Part shown: positions 35,372 through 45,034 of the stretch, piece by piece
Numbering within the stretch: position 1 is the stretch's first letter
Layout of the letters: every line of letters begins with the position of its first letter
Source of the DNA: Methylobacterium planeticum
Lineage (GTDB): Bacteria > Pseudomonadota > Alphaproteobacteria > Rhizobiales > Beijerinckiaceae
Assembly: GCF_008806345.1 (NCBI RefSeq)
Contig: NZ_VZZJ01000036.1
Location: 1-50,067 of the forward strand
DNA length: 50,067 nt
Reading direction: 5' to 3'
Notes under the pieces: generated by a model
What the model was told of the DNA's origin: nothing
The model's input: the letters and a program-made list of their open reading frames with translations, nothing else
Database searches by the model: none
Made by a program: the position numbers and the translations under genes

Positions 35372-35472
35372 TTGCCCGCGGAGCGGGCCGGATCAGGCGA
35401 GGACGGGTGCGCCGCCCCGGGGCGGGACCGGGCAGGGGGGTGGGCATGCGGGGATCCTCGGGGCGCGCGGGG

Positions 35473-36420
35473 TCAGGCGCCCGGGTCGCGGGGGACGGCC
35501 TCGATGACGGGGGTCGGGCGGTCGAGGATGCGGCGGCCGAACAGGCTCGCCACCAGCTCCACCAGCACCCGGGCGCTGCGGCCGCGCTCGTCGAGGAAGG
35601 GGTTGAGCTCGACCACGTCGAGGGAGCGCACCAGCCCGGAATCGCAGAGCATCTCCATGATCAGGTGGGCCTCCCGGAAGGTCGCGCCCCCCGGCACCGT
35701 GGTGCCGACCCCCGGCGCGATGCCGGGATCGAGGAAGTCGATGTCGAGGCTGACATGCAGGTGGTCGCCCGCCGCCGCCACCCGCTCCAGCACCCGCCGG
35801 AGGGGGGCGACGACGCCGAACTCGTCGATCGCCCGCATGTCCGTGACGGCGACCTGCCGGGCGGTGACGAGGGCGCGCTCCCCCGCATCGATCGAGCGCA
35901 GGCCGAACAGGTGGAGCTGCCGCGGGTCGAGGCGGGGCCGGTCGGCCTCGTCCGCGAACAGCCCGTCGAAGCCGGGCTCGCCGCAGAGGGCGGCGAGCGG
36001 CATGCCGTGCATGTTGCCCGACGGCGAGGTCTCCGGCGTGTTGAAATCCGCGTGCGCGTCGAGCCAGAGCACCGTCAGGGTCCGCCCGGTGCGGGCGCAG
36101 TGGCGCAGCGCCCCGTCGACCGAGCCGAGGGAGAGGCTGTGGTCGCCCCCCGCCACCACCGGCAGGTCGCCGGCCGCGAGGCTCGCCTCGACCCGCCCCG
36201 AGAGCGCCCGGGTCCAGGCCGCCACGGCGGGCAGGCCGCGGGCGTCGCGCGGGCAATCCGGCACCACGTCGCCGAGATCCGTCACCGCGTGGCCGAGATC
36301 GGCGAGCGTGCGCACCAGCCCCGCCGTGCGCAGGGCCGCCGGACCCATCAGGGCGCCGGGCTCGCTGGTGCCGACCTCGATCGGCGCCCCGATGATCGCG
36401 ATCCTGGCGGTTGCATCCAT
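35473..36420 (-). CDS. rocF: Arginase
   Basis: A 315-residue di-manganese enzyme that splits arginine into ornithine and urea. Metal-binding motifs: GGDHS at 91-95, DAHAD at 121-125, and SLDIDFLDP near 228; NTPETSPSGNMHGMPL lies between. Start ATG 36420 (MDATARIAII) is preferred; an ATG five codons upstream is possible. Upstream of ureD on the same strand, it supplies urea to the urease. It diverges from puuE; a weak sigma-54-like motif lies at 36629-36644. Confidence 0.95.
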   Translation of the reverse strand: MDATARIAIIGAPIEVGTSEPGALMGPAALRTAGLVRTLADLGHAVTDLGDVVPDCPRDARGLPAVAAWTRALSGRVEASLAAGDLPVVAGGDHSLSLGSVDGALRHCARTGRTLTVLWLDAHADFNTPETSPSGNMHGMPLAALCGEPGFDGLFADEADRPRLDPRQLHLFGLRSIDAGERALVTARQVAVTDMRAIDEFGVVAPLRRVLERVAAAGDHLHVSLDIDFLDPGIAPGVGTTVPGGATFREAHLIMEMLCDSGLVRSLDVVELNPFLDERGRSARVLVELVASLFGRRILDRPTPVIEAVPRDPGA

Positions 36421-36628
36421 GTCGGGTCCCGGCATCCTGTCTCGGCGCGTGCGGGCCCGATCCTAGCCGCGGTTGCCGACCGCGCGAAGGCGGCGCGAGA
36501 CCGCCGGACCGCTCATGAACTGGTCCAAGCCGCGTTCCGGGGTCCGGACCCGCTCGGACGGACCTTGACGGGACGGTCCGCAGGCCGTTTCGCTCGCGCC
36601 CTGAGCCCCTGCCCTCGAGACCCCGCTC

Positions 36629-36645
36629 TGCAAGGCGAATGCCGT
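36629..36645 (-). promoter_or_regulatory. Weak sigma-54-like motif upstream of arginase
   Basis: Minus strand GGCATT-N4-TTGCA with correct ten-base spacing, but it overlaps the puuE start and lies about 210 bases from the arginase start. Confidence 0.25.
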
Positions 36646-37540
36646 GACCTATCCCCGCGACCTGATCGGCTACGGCCGCACCCCGCCCCGGGCGGACTGG
36701 CCCGGCGGCGCCCGCATCGCCCTGCAGATCGTCCTGAACTACGAGGAGGGCGGCGAGAGCTCGATCCTCCACGGGGACCCGGCCTCCGAGGCCTTCCTGT
36801 CCGAGATCGTCGGCGCCGAGCCCTGGCCGGGGCAGCGCCACATGAACATGGAATCCCTCTACGAATACGGCTCCCGCGCCGGATTCTGGCGTCTTCACAG
36901 GCACTTCACCGAGCGCCGGATCCCCCTGACGGTGTTCGGCGTCGCCACCGCGCTCGCCCGCAACCCCGAGGCCGTCGCGGCCATGCGGGAGGCCCGGTGG
37001 GAGATCGCCAGCCACGGCCTCAAGTGGATCGACTACCGGGGCTTCACGCCCGAGGCCGAGGCCGCCCACATGGACGAGGCGATCCGGATCCACGCCGCCG
37101 TCACCGGCGCGCCCCCCGAGGGCTGGTACACCGGCCGCTCCTCGGCCCACACCCTCGACCTCGGCATCGCCCGGGGCTTCACCTACCTGTCGGATTCCTA
37201 CGCGGACGACCTGCCCTACTGGCTGCGCACCGGGGCTGGCACCGGCCTCGTCGTGCCCTATACCCTCGACGCGAACGACATGCGCTTCGCCACCCCCCAG
37301 GGGTTCAACGCGGGCGACCAGTTCTTCAGCTACCTGCGCGACAGCTTCGACGTGCTCTACGCCGAGGGCGCGACCACCCCCAGGATGCTCTCGGTCGGCC
37401 TGCATTGCCGCCTCGCCGGGCGGCCCGGCCGGACCGCGGCCCTCCTGCGCTTCCTCGACCACGTGGCGGCGCACGAGCATGTCTGGATCGCCCGGCGCGT
37501 CGACATCGCCCGCCACTGGATCGCCCGCCACCCGGCCTGA
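36644..37540 (+). CDS. puuE: PuuE-type allantoinase (polysaccharide deacetylase fold)
   Basis: A 298-residue protein of the NodB-homology superfamily. MTYPRDLIGYGRTPPRADWP, LNYEEGGESSILHGD, ASHGLKWIDY, the GWYTGRSSAHTLDL segment, and DANDMRFATPQGFN are the hallmarks of metal-independent PuuE allantoinases, which open allantoin to allantoate in purine breakdown. GTG start with AAGG eight bases before. It lies just before urtA, but urtA has its own promoter. Classical cyclic amidohydrolase allantoinase is not in the window. Confidence 0.9.
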   Translation: MTYPRDLIGYGRTPPRADWPGGARIALQIVLNYEEGGESSILHGDPASEAFLSEIVGAEPWPGQRHMNMESLYEYGSRAGFWRLHRHFTERRIPLTVFGVATALARNPEAVAAMREARWEIASHGLKWIDYRGFTPEAEAAHMDEAIRIHAAVTGAPPEGWYTGRSSAHTLDLGIARGFTYLSDSYADDLPYWLRTGAGTGLVVPYTLDANDMRFATPQGFNAGDQFFSYLRDSFDVLYAEGATTPRMLSVGLHCRLAGRPGRTAALLRFLDHVAAHEHVWIARRVDIARHWIARHPA

Positions 37541-37703
37541 TGGCCGCTTGCGCAGCATCAGCACAGATTTTCATCATGTCTGCGGACCGCGACGGCAGAT
37601 TTCCGGGCCTCCCCGGGGCCGGACGGCCGCGATCGGTGCGGATCCGGACCGAATCTCCGCCTTCGCCTAAAAAATAGCCTGATCGCCTAGAAGGTTATCG
37701 AGC

Positions 37704-37720
37704 TTGGCACATCCTTTGCC
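37704..37720 (+). promoter_or_regulatory. Sigma-54 promoter of the urea transporter operon
   Basis: TTGGCAC-A-TCCT-TTGCC matches YTGGCACG-N4-TTGCW at all but two positions, with exact GG-to-GC spacing. The start codon of urtA is 36 bases after it, leaving room for a short leader with an AGGGGAA ribosome site. Confidence 0.85.
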
Positions 37721-37756
37721 ATGCGGGCCTGCATCCGAAAAGGGCAGGGGAACCGC

Positions 37757-39067
37757 ATGAGCAAGATGAAGCAGATCACGCGCCGGACCGCGCTCGGGGG
37801 CTGGCTCACGGCCGCCGCCCTGGCGGGAAGCCTGGGGCTTGCCGCCTCCGGGCCGGCCGCCGCGCAGGAGACCATCAAGGTGGGCATCCTGCACTCGCTC
37901 TCGGGCACGATGGCGATCTCCGAGACCACCCTCAAGGACGCCATGCTGATGCTCATCGCCGAGCAGAACAAGCGCGGCGGCCTGCTCGGCAAGAAGCTCG
38001 AGCCGGTGGTGGTCGATCCGGCCTCGAACTGGCCGCTCTTCGCCGAGAAGGCCCGCGAGCTGATCTCCAAGGACAAGGTCTCGGCGGTGTTCGGCTGCTG
38101 GACCAGCGTCTCGCGCAAGTCCGTGCTGCCGGTCTTCAAGGAGCTCGACTCGATCCTGTTCTACCCGGTCCAGTACGAGGGCGAGGAGAGCGAGCGCAAC
38201 GTCTTCTACACTGGCGCCGCCCCGAACCAGCAGGCGATCCCCGCCGTCGACTACCTCGCCAAGGACGAGGGCATCCAGCGCTGGGTGCTGGAGGGCACCG
38301 ACTACGTCTACCCGCGCACCACGAACAAGATCCTCGAAGCCTACCTCAAGGCGAAGGGCGTGGCGCCGGAGGACATCTCGATCAACTACACGCCCTTCGG
38401 CCAGTCGGACTGGCAGACCCGCGTCGCCGCGATCAAGGCCTTCGGCTCGGCCGGCAAGAAGACCGCCGTGGTCTCGACCATCAACGGCGACGCCAACGTG
38501 CCGTTCTACAAGGAGCTCGCCAACCAGGGCATCAAGGCCACCGACATCCCGGTGGTCGCCTTCTCGGTGGGCGAGGAGGAGCTCGCCGGCGTCGACACCA
38601 AGCCGCTCCTCGGCCACCTCGCGGCCTGGAACTATTTCCAGTCGATCGAGACGCCCGAGAACAAGGCCTTCATCGAGCAGTGGCGCGCCTTCACCAAGAA
38701 CCCGAAGCGCGTCACCAACGACCCGATGGAGGCCCATTACATCGGCTTCAACATGTGGGTGAAGGCCGTCGAGAAGGCCGGCAGCACCGATCCCGACAAG
38801 GTGATCGCGGCGCTGCCCGGCATCGAGCAGAAGAACCTCACCGGCGGCACCGCCACCATGCTGCCGAACCACCACGTCACGAAGCCGGTCTTCATCGGCG
38901 AGATCAAGGATGGCGGCCAGTTCGACGTCGTCTGGAAGACCGAGGGGCTGATCCCCGGCGAGGCGTGGTCGAAGCAGCTCGAGGGCTCGAAGGACCTCGA
39001 GGCCGACTGGGTGAAGCTCAATTGCGGCAACTACAACACCAAGACCAAGAAGTGCGGCGGCGCCTGA
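37757..39067 (+). CDS. urtA: Urea ABC transporter, substrate-binding protein
   Basis: 436 residues. It catches urea in the periplasm. A Tat-type signal (ITRRTALGGW, cleavage near AAAQ) is followed by IKVGILHSLSGTMAISE, FGCWTSVSRKSVLPVF, NVFYTGAAPNQQ and the LEGTDYVYPRTTN segment, all typical of UrtA/FmdD. Start ATG 37757 is chosen for AGGGGAA in front. It leads urtABCDE under a sigma-54 promoter. Confidence 0.96.
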   Translation: MSKMKQITRRTALGGWLTAAALAGSLGLAASGPAAAQETIKVGILHSLSGTMAISETTLKDAMLMLIAEQNKRGGLLGKKLEPVVVDPASNWPLFAEKARELISKDKVSAVFGCWTSVSRKSVLPVFKELDSILFYPVQYEGEESERNVFYTGAAPNQQAIPAVDYLAKDEGIQRWVLEGTDYVYPRTTNKILEAYLKAKGVAPEDISINYTPFGQSDWQTRVAAIKAFGSAGKKTAVVSTINGDANVPFYKELANQGIKATDIPVVAFSVGEEELAGVDTKPLLGHLAAWNYFQSIETPENKAFIEQWRAFTKNPKRVTNDPMEAHYIGFNMWVKAVEKAGSTDPDKVIAALPGIEQKNLTGGTATMLPNHHVTKPVFIGEIKDGGQFDVVWKTEGLIPGEAWSKQLEGSKDLEADWVKLNCGNYNTKTKKCGGA

Positions 39068-39162
39068 GGCCGTGAGCAAGGCTCCTCCCCCACCCGGGGG
39101 CGGGGCCGGGACGGACGCCCCGCGCCGCGCGCGGATCTCTCCCGATCCATCCCCATCACCGG

Positions 39163-39185
39163 CTCCTCCCCGCCCGGGGGAGGAG
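39163..39185 (+). terminator. Hairpin between urtA and urtB
   Basis: Perfect 9-base-pair stem CTCCTCCCC / GGGGAGGAG with a five-base loop, without T run. It may limit readthrough so that binding protein outnumbers the membrane parts, a common layout in ABC operons. Confidence 0.5.
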
Positions 39186-39211
39186 AGGCCCCGCCCCAGA
39201 GCCGAGCCCCG

Positions 39212-40807
39212 ATGATCCGACGCCTCGCCCTCCTCTGCCTGCTCCTCGGGCCGCTCCTGGCCGGCCCCCTCCCGGCCCGGGCGCAGGCCCCCGCCGACGC
39301 GGCCTATGCCAGGCTCGCGAGCGACAGCTACGCCGACATTGAGGCCGGCATCGTCGGGCTCGCGGCGAGCGGCGACCCGCGCGCCGGCGCCGTCGTGGCC
39401 GCCCTCGCCGACGGGCGCCTGCTCTACCGCCCGGCCGACAAGGCGCTGTTCCTGCGCGAGGGAGCCGGCCTCGTCGAGGCCCGCACCGGCGCGCCGGCGA
39501 GCGCCGAGGGCCTGAAGCCCGTCCGCGCCAACAACAAGGTCCGGCGCGCCCTCGACGCGGCGACCGGCGCCCTCAACCTGACGAGCCCCGACCTCGGCAA
39601 GCGCCGGGAGGCGGCGGATGCCGTGTTCAAGGCCCGCGACGCCGCGGCGCTGCCGGCCCTCGACGCCGCGCTCGCCCGCGAGACCGACCCGGGCATCCGC
39701 CGGGTCGTCGGCGAGGCCCGCGCGGCGGTGATCCTCGGCCGCGCATCGGCGCCGGAGGCCGAGCGCGTCGCCGCGATCCAGACGATCGCGGGGCGCGGCG
39801 ACGGCGACGCCCTCGGCCTCCTGCGGGCGCTCTCCGCCGATCCGAGCGAGGCCGTGAAGGCGGCGGCCAACCGCGGCATCGGGACGATCGAGACCCGGCT
39901 CGCCCTGATCGGGGCGGCGCAGAACGTCTGGTACGGGATCTCCCTCGGCTCGGTGCTGCTGCTCGCGGCCATCGGGCTCGCCATCACCTTCGGGGTGATG
40001 GGCATCATCAACATGGCGCATGGCGAGATGGTGATGCTCGGCGCCTACACGACCTACCTGGTGCAGGACGCGATCCGCGCCCGGGCGCCCGGCCTGTTCG
40101 AGTGGTCGCTCGCCATCAGCATCCCGGCGGCCTTCCTGGTGGCGGGCGCGGTCGGGGTCGCGATCGAGCGCGGCATCATCCGCTACCTCTACGGGCGCCC
40201 GCTCGAGACGCTGCTCGCCACCTTCGGGGTCAGCCTCGTGCTGCAGCAGGGGGTGCGCTCGATCTTCGGGCCGACGAACCGCGAGGTCGGGGCCCCGGCC
40301 TTCATGACGGGCGCCTTCGATCTCCTCGGCCTGTCGCTGACCTGGGGCCGGCTCTGGATCGTGCTGTTCTCCCTCGCGGTCTTCCTCGGCCTGCTCTTCG
40401 TGCTGCGCCGGACCTCGTTCGGGCTCAAGACCCGGGCCGTCACCCAGAACCGCCGCATGGCCGCCGCCATGGGCATCCGCACCCCGTGGGTCGACGCCCT
40501 GACCTTCGGGCTCGGCTCCGGCATCGCCGGCATCGCGGGCGTGGCCCTGTCGCAGATCGACAACGTCTCGCCCAATCTCGGCCAGGGCTACATCATCGAT
40601 TCCTTCCTGGTGGTGGTGTTCGGCGGCGTCGGCAACCTCTGGGGGACGCTGGTGGCGGCCCTCACCCTCGGCGTCGCCAACAAGCTGTTCGAGCCGTATT
40701 TCGGCGCGGTGCTGGCCAAGATCGGGCTCCTGATCTTCATCATCCTGTTCATCCAGAAGCGCCCGCGCGGCCTGTTCGCGCTGAAGGGCCGGGCGGTGGA
40801 GTCGTGA
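39212..40807 (+). CDS. urtB: Urea ABC transporter, permease UrtB
   Basis: 531 residues. An N-terminal signal peptide and a periplasmic helical-repeat domain of about 220 residues (KRREAADAVFKARDA, SADPSEAVKAAA) precede a LivH-type permease of about eight helices (GLAITFGVMGIINMAHGEM, FGVSLVLQQGVR, VVVFGGVGNLWGT). The long N-terminal domain is normal for UrtB. Confidence 0.95.
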   Translation: MIRRLALLCLLLGPLLAGPLPARAQAPADAAYARLASDSYADIEAGIVGLAASGDPRAGAVVAALADGRLLYRPADKALFLREGAGLVEARTGAPASAEGLKPVRANNKVRRALDAATGALNLTSPDLGKRREAADAVFKARDAAALPALDAALARETDPGIRRVVGEARAAVILGRASAPEAERVAAIQTIAGRGDGDALGLLRALSADPSEAVKAAANRGIGTIETRLALIGAAQNVWYGISLGSVLLLAAIGLAITFGVMGIINMAHGEMVMLGAYTTYLVQDAIRARAPGLFEWSLAISIPAAFLVAGAVGVAIERGIIRYLYGRPLETLLATFGVSLVLQQGVRSIFGPTNREVGAPAFMTGAFDLLGLSLTWGRLWIVLFSLAVFLGLLFVLRRTSFGLKTRAVTQNRRMAAAMGIRTPWVDALTFGLGSGIAGIAGVALSQIDNVSPNLGQGYIIDSFLVVVFGGVGNLWGTLVAALTLGVANKLFEPYFGAVLAKIGLLIFIILFIQKRPRGLFALKGRAVES

Positions 40808-40809
40808 CC

Positions 40810-41970
40810 ATGGGCCCGCGCACCCCGCTCCTCGCCCGGATCGACCTGAAGGGCTGGATCTTCCTCGGCGCGCTGGCGGCGGCCTGCCTGATCGTGCCGC
40901 TGCTCAATCTCGGCCTGCCCGAGGGCTCGGCCCTGCACCTGCCGACCTACCTCGTCTCGCTCTTCGGCAAGTACCTGGCCTTCGCGCTCCTGGCCCTCGC
41001 CCTCGACCTCGTCTGGGGCTATTGCGGCATCCTGTCCCTCGGGCACGGCGCCTTCTTCGGCCTCGGCGGCTACGCCATGGGCATGTACCTGATGCGCCAG
41101 ATCGGCCCGCGCGGGGTCTACGGCGACCCGGTCCTGCCCGATTTCATGGTGTTCCTGAACTACAAGGAACTGCCCTGGTACTGGCTCGGCTTCGATCATT
41201 TCGGCTTCGCGGCCGTGATGGTCCTGCTCGTGCCCGGCCTCCTGGCCTTCGTGTTCGGCTGGCTCGCCTTCCGCTCGCGGGTGACGGGCGTCTACCTGTC
41301 GATCATCACGCAGGCGATGACCTACGCGCTGATGCTGGCCTTCTTCCGCAACGACATGGGCCTCGGGGGCAACAACGGGCTCACGGACTTCAAGGACATC
41401 CTCGGCGTCCCGGTCCAGGCGCAGGGGGTGCGGGTCGGGCTGTTCGTGGCGACCGCGCTCGCCCTCGGGCTCAGCTACCTGATCGCCCGGTTCATGACGG
41501 TCTCGGCCTACGGCAAGATCCTGGTCGCGGTGCGGGACGCGGAATCGCGCACGCGCTTCCTCGGCTACCGGCCGGAGCACTTCAAGACGCTCGCCTTCGT
41601 GGTCTCGGCCATGATGGCGGGGGTGGCGGGCGCCCTCTACGTGCCGCAGGTCGGCATCATCAACCCCTCCGAGTTCGCGCCGACGAACTCGATCGAGGCG
41701 GTGATCTGGGTGGCGGTCGGCGGGCGCGGCACCCTGGTGGGGGCGGCGCTCGGCGCCGTCCTCGTCAACTACGCCAAGTCGCTGCTCACCGGCGCGCTGC
41801 CCGATGCCTGGCTGTTCGCCCTCGGGGCGCTCTTCGTACTCGTCACCCTGTTCATGCCCAAGGGAATCGTCGGGACGGCGATCGAGCGCTTCGGCAGTCG
41901 GCGGGCGGCCGCGAGGCTTCCCCCGGAGCCCGACCTCGCCCCGAAGCTTGCCGAGGAAGGACGCGGCTGA
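40810..41970 (+). CDS. urtC: Urea ABC transporter, permease UrtC
   Basis: 386 residues, LivM-type permease: LDLVWGYCGILSLGHGAFFG, SRVTGVYLSIITQAMTYAL, NNGLTDFKDILG and GRGTLVGAALGAVLVNYAKS. ATG 40810 is two bases after the urtB stop; GTG 40804 overlapping it is an alternative. It pairs with UrtB as the heterodimeric pore. Confidence 0.95.
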   Translation: MGPRTPLLARIDLKGWIFLGALAAACLIVPLLNLGLPEGSALHLPTYLVSLFGKYLAFALLALALDLVWGYCGILSLGHGAFFGLGGYAMGMYLMRQIGPRGVYGDPVLPDFMVFLNYKELPWYWLGFDHFGFAAVMVLLVPGLLAFVFGWLAFRSRVTGVYLSIITQAMTYALMLAFFRNDMGLGGNNGLTDFKDILGVPVQAQGVRVGLFVATALALGLSYLIARFMTVSAYGKILVAVRDAESRTRFLGYRPEHFKTLAFVVSAMMAGVAGALYVPQVGIINPSEFAPTNSIEAVIWVAVGGRGTLVGAALGAVLVNYAKSLLTGALPDAWLFALGALFVLVTLFMPKGIVGTAIERFGSRRAAARLPPEPDLAPKLAEEGRG

Positions 41971-42779
41971 TGAGCGACGCCGACCTCCTGACCCCGCCCG
42001 CCGCCGTCGCCGGCGGCGGCCCGGCCACCGAGCGCAAGCTGACGCGGGCGCTCCTCTACCTCGACGACGTCCAGGTCACCTTCGACGGCTACCGGGCCCT
42101 GCGCGGCCTCTCGCTGACCCTCGGGCGCGGCGAGATGCGGGCCATCATCGGCCCGAACGGAGCCGGCAAGACCACCATGATGGACGTGATCACGGGCAAG
42201 ACCCGGCCGGATGTCGGCATCGCGGTGTTCGACGGCGTGCACGACCTCACCCGCCTCGACGAGCCGACGATCGCCGATCTCGGGATCGGCCGGAAGTTCC
42301 AGAAGCCCACGGTGTTCGAGAGCCACACGGTGGCCGACAACATCGTGCTGGCGCTCAAGGGCCCGCGCGCGGCGCTGGCCTCCCTGTTCGGCTGGCGCAA
42401 CCGCGTCCCGCCCGACCGCGTCGACGAGCTTCTCACCACGGTCGGGCTCCTCGCCCACCGCGAGCGCCCGGCCGCCGACCTCTCGCACGGGCAGAAGCAG
42501 TGGCTCGAGATCGGGATGCTGCTCGCCCAGGACCCGAAGCTGCTCCTCGTCGACGAGCCCGTCGCCGGCATGACCGATGCCGAGACCGAGGCGACCGCGA
42601 CGCTCCTGCGCGGCATCGCCCGCGACCACGCGGTGGTGGTGGTCGAGCACGACATGCACTTCGTGCGGGCGCTCGCCTGCCGGGTCACCTGCCTGCACGA
42701 GGGCGCGGTGCTGGCGGAGGGCTCGATCGACGCCGTCTCGGCCGATCCCCGCGTCGTCGAAGTCTATCTGGGACGCTGA
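41970..42779 (+). CDS. urtD: Urea ABC transporter, ATP-binding protein UrtD
   Basis: 269 residues. Walker A GPNGAGKTT, signature LSHGQKQWLEIG, Walker B LLLVDEP, and the switch His in VVVEHDMHFV. ATGA overlaps the urtC stop, indicating translational coupling. Confidence 0.96.
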   Translation: MSDADLLTPPAAVAGGGPATERKLTRALLYLDDVQVTFDGYRALRGLSLTLGRGEMRAIIGPNGAGKTTMMDVITGKTRPDVGIAVFDGVHDLTRLDEPTIADLGIGRKFQKPTVFESHTVADNIVLALKGPRAALASLFGWRNRVPPDRVDELLTTVGLLAHRERPAADLSHGQKQWLEIGMLLAQDPKLLLVDEPVAGMTDAETEATATLLRGIARDHAVVVVEHDMHFVRALACRVTCLHEGAVLAEGSIDAVSADPRVVEVYLGR

Positions 42780-42781
42780 AC

Positions 42782-43477
42782 ATGCTGAAGGTCGAGGGCA
42801 TCGATCTCCATTACGGTGCCGCGAAGGCGCTGAGGGACGTCTCGCTCACCGCCGAGATGGGCCGGGTCACCTGCGTGCTCGGCCGCAACGGGGTCGGCAA
42901 GACCTCGCTGATGCGCGCCATCGTGGGCCAGCAGCCGATCTCGAAGGGCGCCATCCGCCTCGGCGAGCAGGACATCTCCCGCCTCGCCCCCTACGACCGG
43001 GCGCGCAGCGGCATCGCCTTCGTGCCGCAGGGCCGCGAGATCTTCCCGCTCCTGACCGTGAAGGAGAACCTCGAGACCGGCTTCGCGCCGCTGAAGCGCC
43101 GCGACCGCTACGTCAGCACCGAGATCTACGACCTCTTCCCGGTGCTCAAGGACATGCTGCACCGGCGCGGCGGCGACCTCTCGGGCGGCCAGCAGCAGCA
43201 GCTCGCCATCGGGCGGGCGCTGGTGACGCACCCGCGCCTCCTCGTCCTCGACGAGCCGACCGAGGGCATCCAGCCCTCGATCATCAAGGATATCGGCCGC
43301 GCCATCACCTACCTGCGGGGCAAGGGCGAGATGGCGATCGTGCTGGTGGAACAGTATTTCGAGTGGGCCCGCGACCTCTGCGACACCTACGCGGTGATGG
43401 ATCGCGGCCAGGTCGTCGAGGCCGGCCCGCGCTCCGGGATGGTCGAGAGCGAGGTGCGCAAGTGGCTCTCGGTCTAG
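42782..43477 (+). CDS. urtE: Urea ABC transporter, ATP-binding protein UrtE
   Basis: 231 residues. Walker A GRNGVGKTSL, signature LSGGQQQQLAIGRAL, Walker B LLVLDEPTEGIQP. It starts two bases after urtD and ends the operon; it is the second ABC subunit of the pair. Confidence 0.96.
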   Translation: MLKVEGIDLHYGAAKALRDVSLTAEMGRVTCVLGRNGVGKTSLMRAIVGQQPISKGAIRLGEQDISRLAPYDRARSGIAFVPQGREIFPLLTVKENLETGFAPLKRRDRYVSTEIYDLFPVLKDMLHRRGGDLSGGQQQQLAIGRALVTHPRLLVLDEPTEGIQPSIIKDIGRAITYLRGKGEMAIVLVEQYFEWARDLCDTYAVMDRGQVVEAGPRSGMVESEVRKWLSV

Positions 43478-43529
43478 GGCGCGGCCGAGCGCCAGCCCGG
43501 GCCTCGTCGAAGCGGGGGGGCGATCCGCC

Positions 43530-44390
43530 TCAATCGGCGGAGGCGGTCGCGACGGTCTGGGGCCGGGCGTCGCGCAGGATCTCGTCGGCGGCGGCGCGGG
43601 CGAGGAGGGCGTAGCCGGCATCGGCCATGTGGAGGCCGTCGGCCGAGAACAGCTCCTTGCGGGTGAGCTTGGCCTCGGCGATCCAGTCCTTCATCAGCTC
43701 GGAGCGGCGGATCACCGGAAGCTCGAGCTCGTCGCCGATCTCCCGGACCACGTCGCGGAAGCGGTAGGCGCCCGGCGTCGCGTCGAGCTTCGGGCACCAT
43801 TGCGGCTCCATCAGCACCACGTCGATGCCGGCCTCCCGCATCCGCAGGATCGCCGCCGTGGTCTCGCTGCGGAAATGCTCCAGCGGCACCCCGCGCAGGG
43901 GGTCGTTGCTGCCCGTCTGCCAGATCACCAGGTGGGGCTTGGCGGCCAGCACGTCCCGGTCGAGGCGGCGCAGCATGTCGTCCACGTGCTCGCCGCCGAT
44001 GCCGCGGTTCAGGACCGTGACCTGGCCGGCGAACTGGGGCAGGGCGCGCTTCAGGGCGGCTTCCAGGCGAGGCGGGTAGGCGGCGGCCGGGGTGCTGGCG
44101 CCGATGCCCTCGGTGGAGGACGACCCGAAGGCGACGATGCGCAGAGAATCGCCGTGGGCGAGCTGATAGGCGACGTGGGGCAGCTCGGACGGGGACGCGT
44201 CGGACCAGAGCGTCCCGAGGTCGAAGCTCTCCGGCAGGAGATCCGCGTAGGCCAGGACCGCCGTCGGCAGGACCAGCAGCCCGACCAGCAGCGATGCGCC
44301 GCGCAGCAGCGATCGCAGGGGCTTCACGCGAGTGCGGATCGAGGAGGCGGTGAACATCGGGGCGATCATCGGGCAACCGGAGGGCGGCAT
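43530..44390 (-). CDS. SGNH/GDSL-family hydrolase
   Basis: 286 residues. After an N-terminal membrane anchor or signal (SLLVGLLVL-type helix, residues 30-45) come the SGNH blocks: FGSSSTEGIGAS (nucleophile Ser), NRGIGGEHV (Gly), WQTGSNDPL (Asn) and FSADGLHMADAGY (Asp..His). The usual GDS around the Ser is GSS here. Likely an exported esterase or carbohydrate deacetylase. The start may be Met1, Met8 or Met12. It converges on urtE. Confidence 0.85.
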   Translation of the reverse strand: MPPSGCPMIAPMFTASSIRTRVKPLRSLLRGASLLVGLLVLPTAVLAYADLLPESFDLGTLWSDASPSELPHVAYQLAHGDSLRIVAFGSSSTEGIGASTPAAAYPPRLEAALKRALPQFAGQVTVLNRGIGGEHVDDMLRRLDRDVLAAKPHLVIWQTGSNDPLRGVPLEHFRSETTAAILRMREAGIDVVLMEPQWCPKLDATPGAYRFRDVVREIGDELELPVIRRSELMKDWIAEAKLTRKELFSADGLHMADAGYALLARAAADEILRDARPQTVATASAD

Positions 44391-44770
44391 CTTCTGATAG
44401 CGTATCTACACGCCGAACCGGAAGATCCTCCTCGTCCTCTCACTTGAATGCGGCGGAAGTTCGTAACACAAAATTCATTATGCCGACAGCGCGGCCGTAA
44501 GGACAGCCCCATCCACCGGCCTCCGGGGCCGGCCCGCGCCGGCCCGCGCCGGGACGCGAGCGGGCCCGTTCTCCGCCGCATCGCCGCCGGACCCGACCTT
44601 GGCCGAAAGCTTGCTTGGGTTCCCGGGGCGATCCGCGCGATATCGCGCTCGGCACCGATGCGATCGCGTCTCTTCGGTGCGCGGCTGCATCCCGGTGCCG
44701 CCCCGGACGTTGGTGCATGCGCGAGCGCCCGCCCGTGCGGGGCGGGTCGCGACGCGGAGAGGATGGTTCG
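44391..44770. other. Divergent intergenic region with a tandem GC repeat
   Basis: Holds a 10-base tandem repeat GGCCCGCGCC x2 (44531-44550) and an A+T-richer segment at 44455-44480. Probably promoter space for the two flanking genes. Confidence 0.45.
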
Positions 44771-45034
44771 ATGCCCCACGAGGAGCCCTTCGTCTCCTAC
44801 AGCCTGTTCGCCCAGGATCAGGAGGGCGGCCTGTGCTGCGCCGTGCGCCAGGACCAGCCGGTGCCGCGCTTCGTCGAGGGCTGGACGTTCACGGGCGTGA
44901 TCGCGGAGGCCGCGGCGGCGCCGCCCGACTTCAAGCTGCGCGCCGCCCAGGCCGCGACGGAGCTGACCGGCTTCTACCTGTTCCACAGCCTGCGCACGGC
45001 CCGCATGAGGCTGCCCGATTCGGTGGCAGCGTAA
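44771..45034 (+). CDS. Small hypothetical protein
   Basis: 87 residues from ATG 44771, with GGAGAGGA 7-14 bases before it. MPHEEPFVSYSLFAQDQEGG..CCAVRQDQPVPRF and a helical C-terminal half; no domain recognised. Two adjacent Cys (CC) near residue 23 are notable. Good codon bias. Confidence 0.6.
   Translation: MPHEEPFVSYSLFAQDQEGGLCCAVRQDQPVPRFVEGWTFTGVIAEAAAAPPDFKLRAAQAATELTGFYLFHSLRTARMRLPDSVAA

Noticed and set aside
33945..35375. CRISPR-like appearance of the repeated palindromes around ureD
   Set aside because: Units vary in length and orientation, spacers are irregular and include a gene, and no cas gene is present; they fit REP-type elements.
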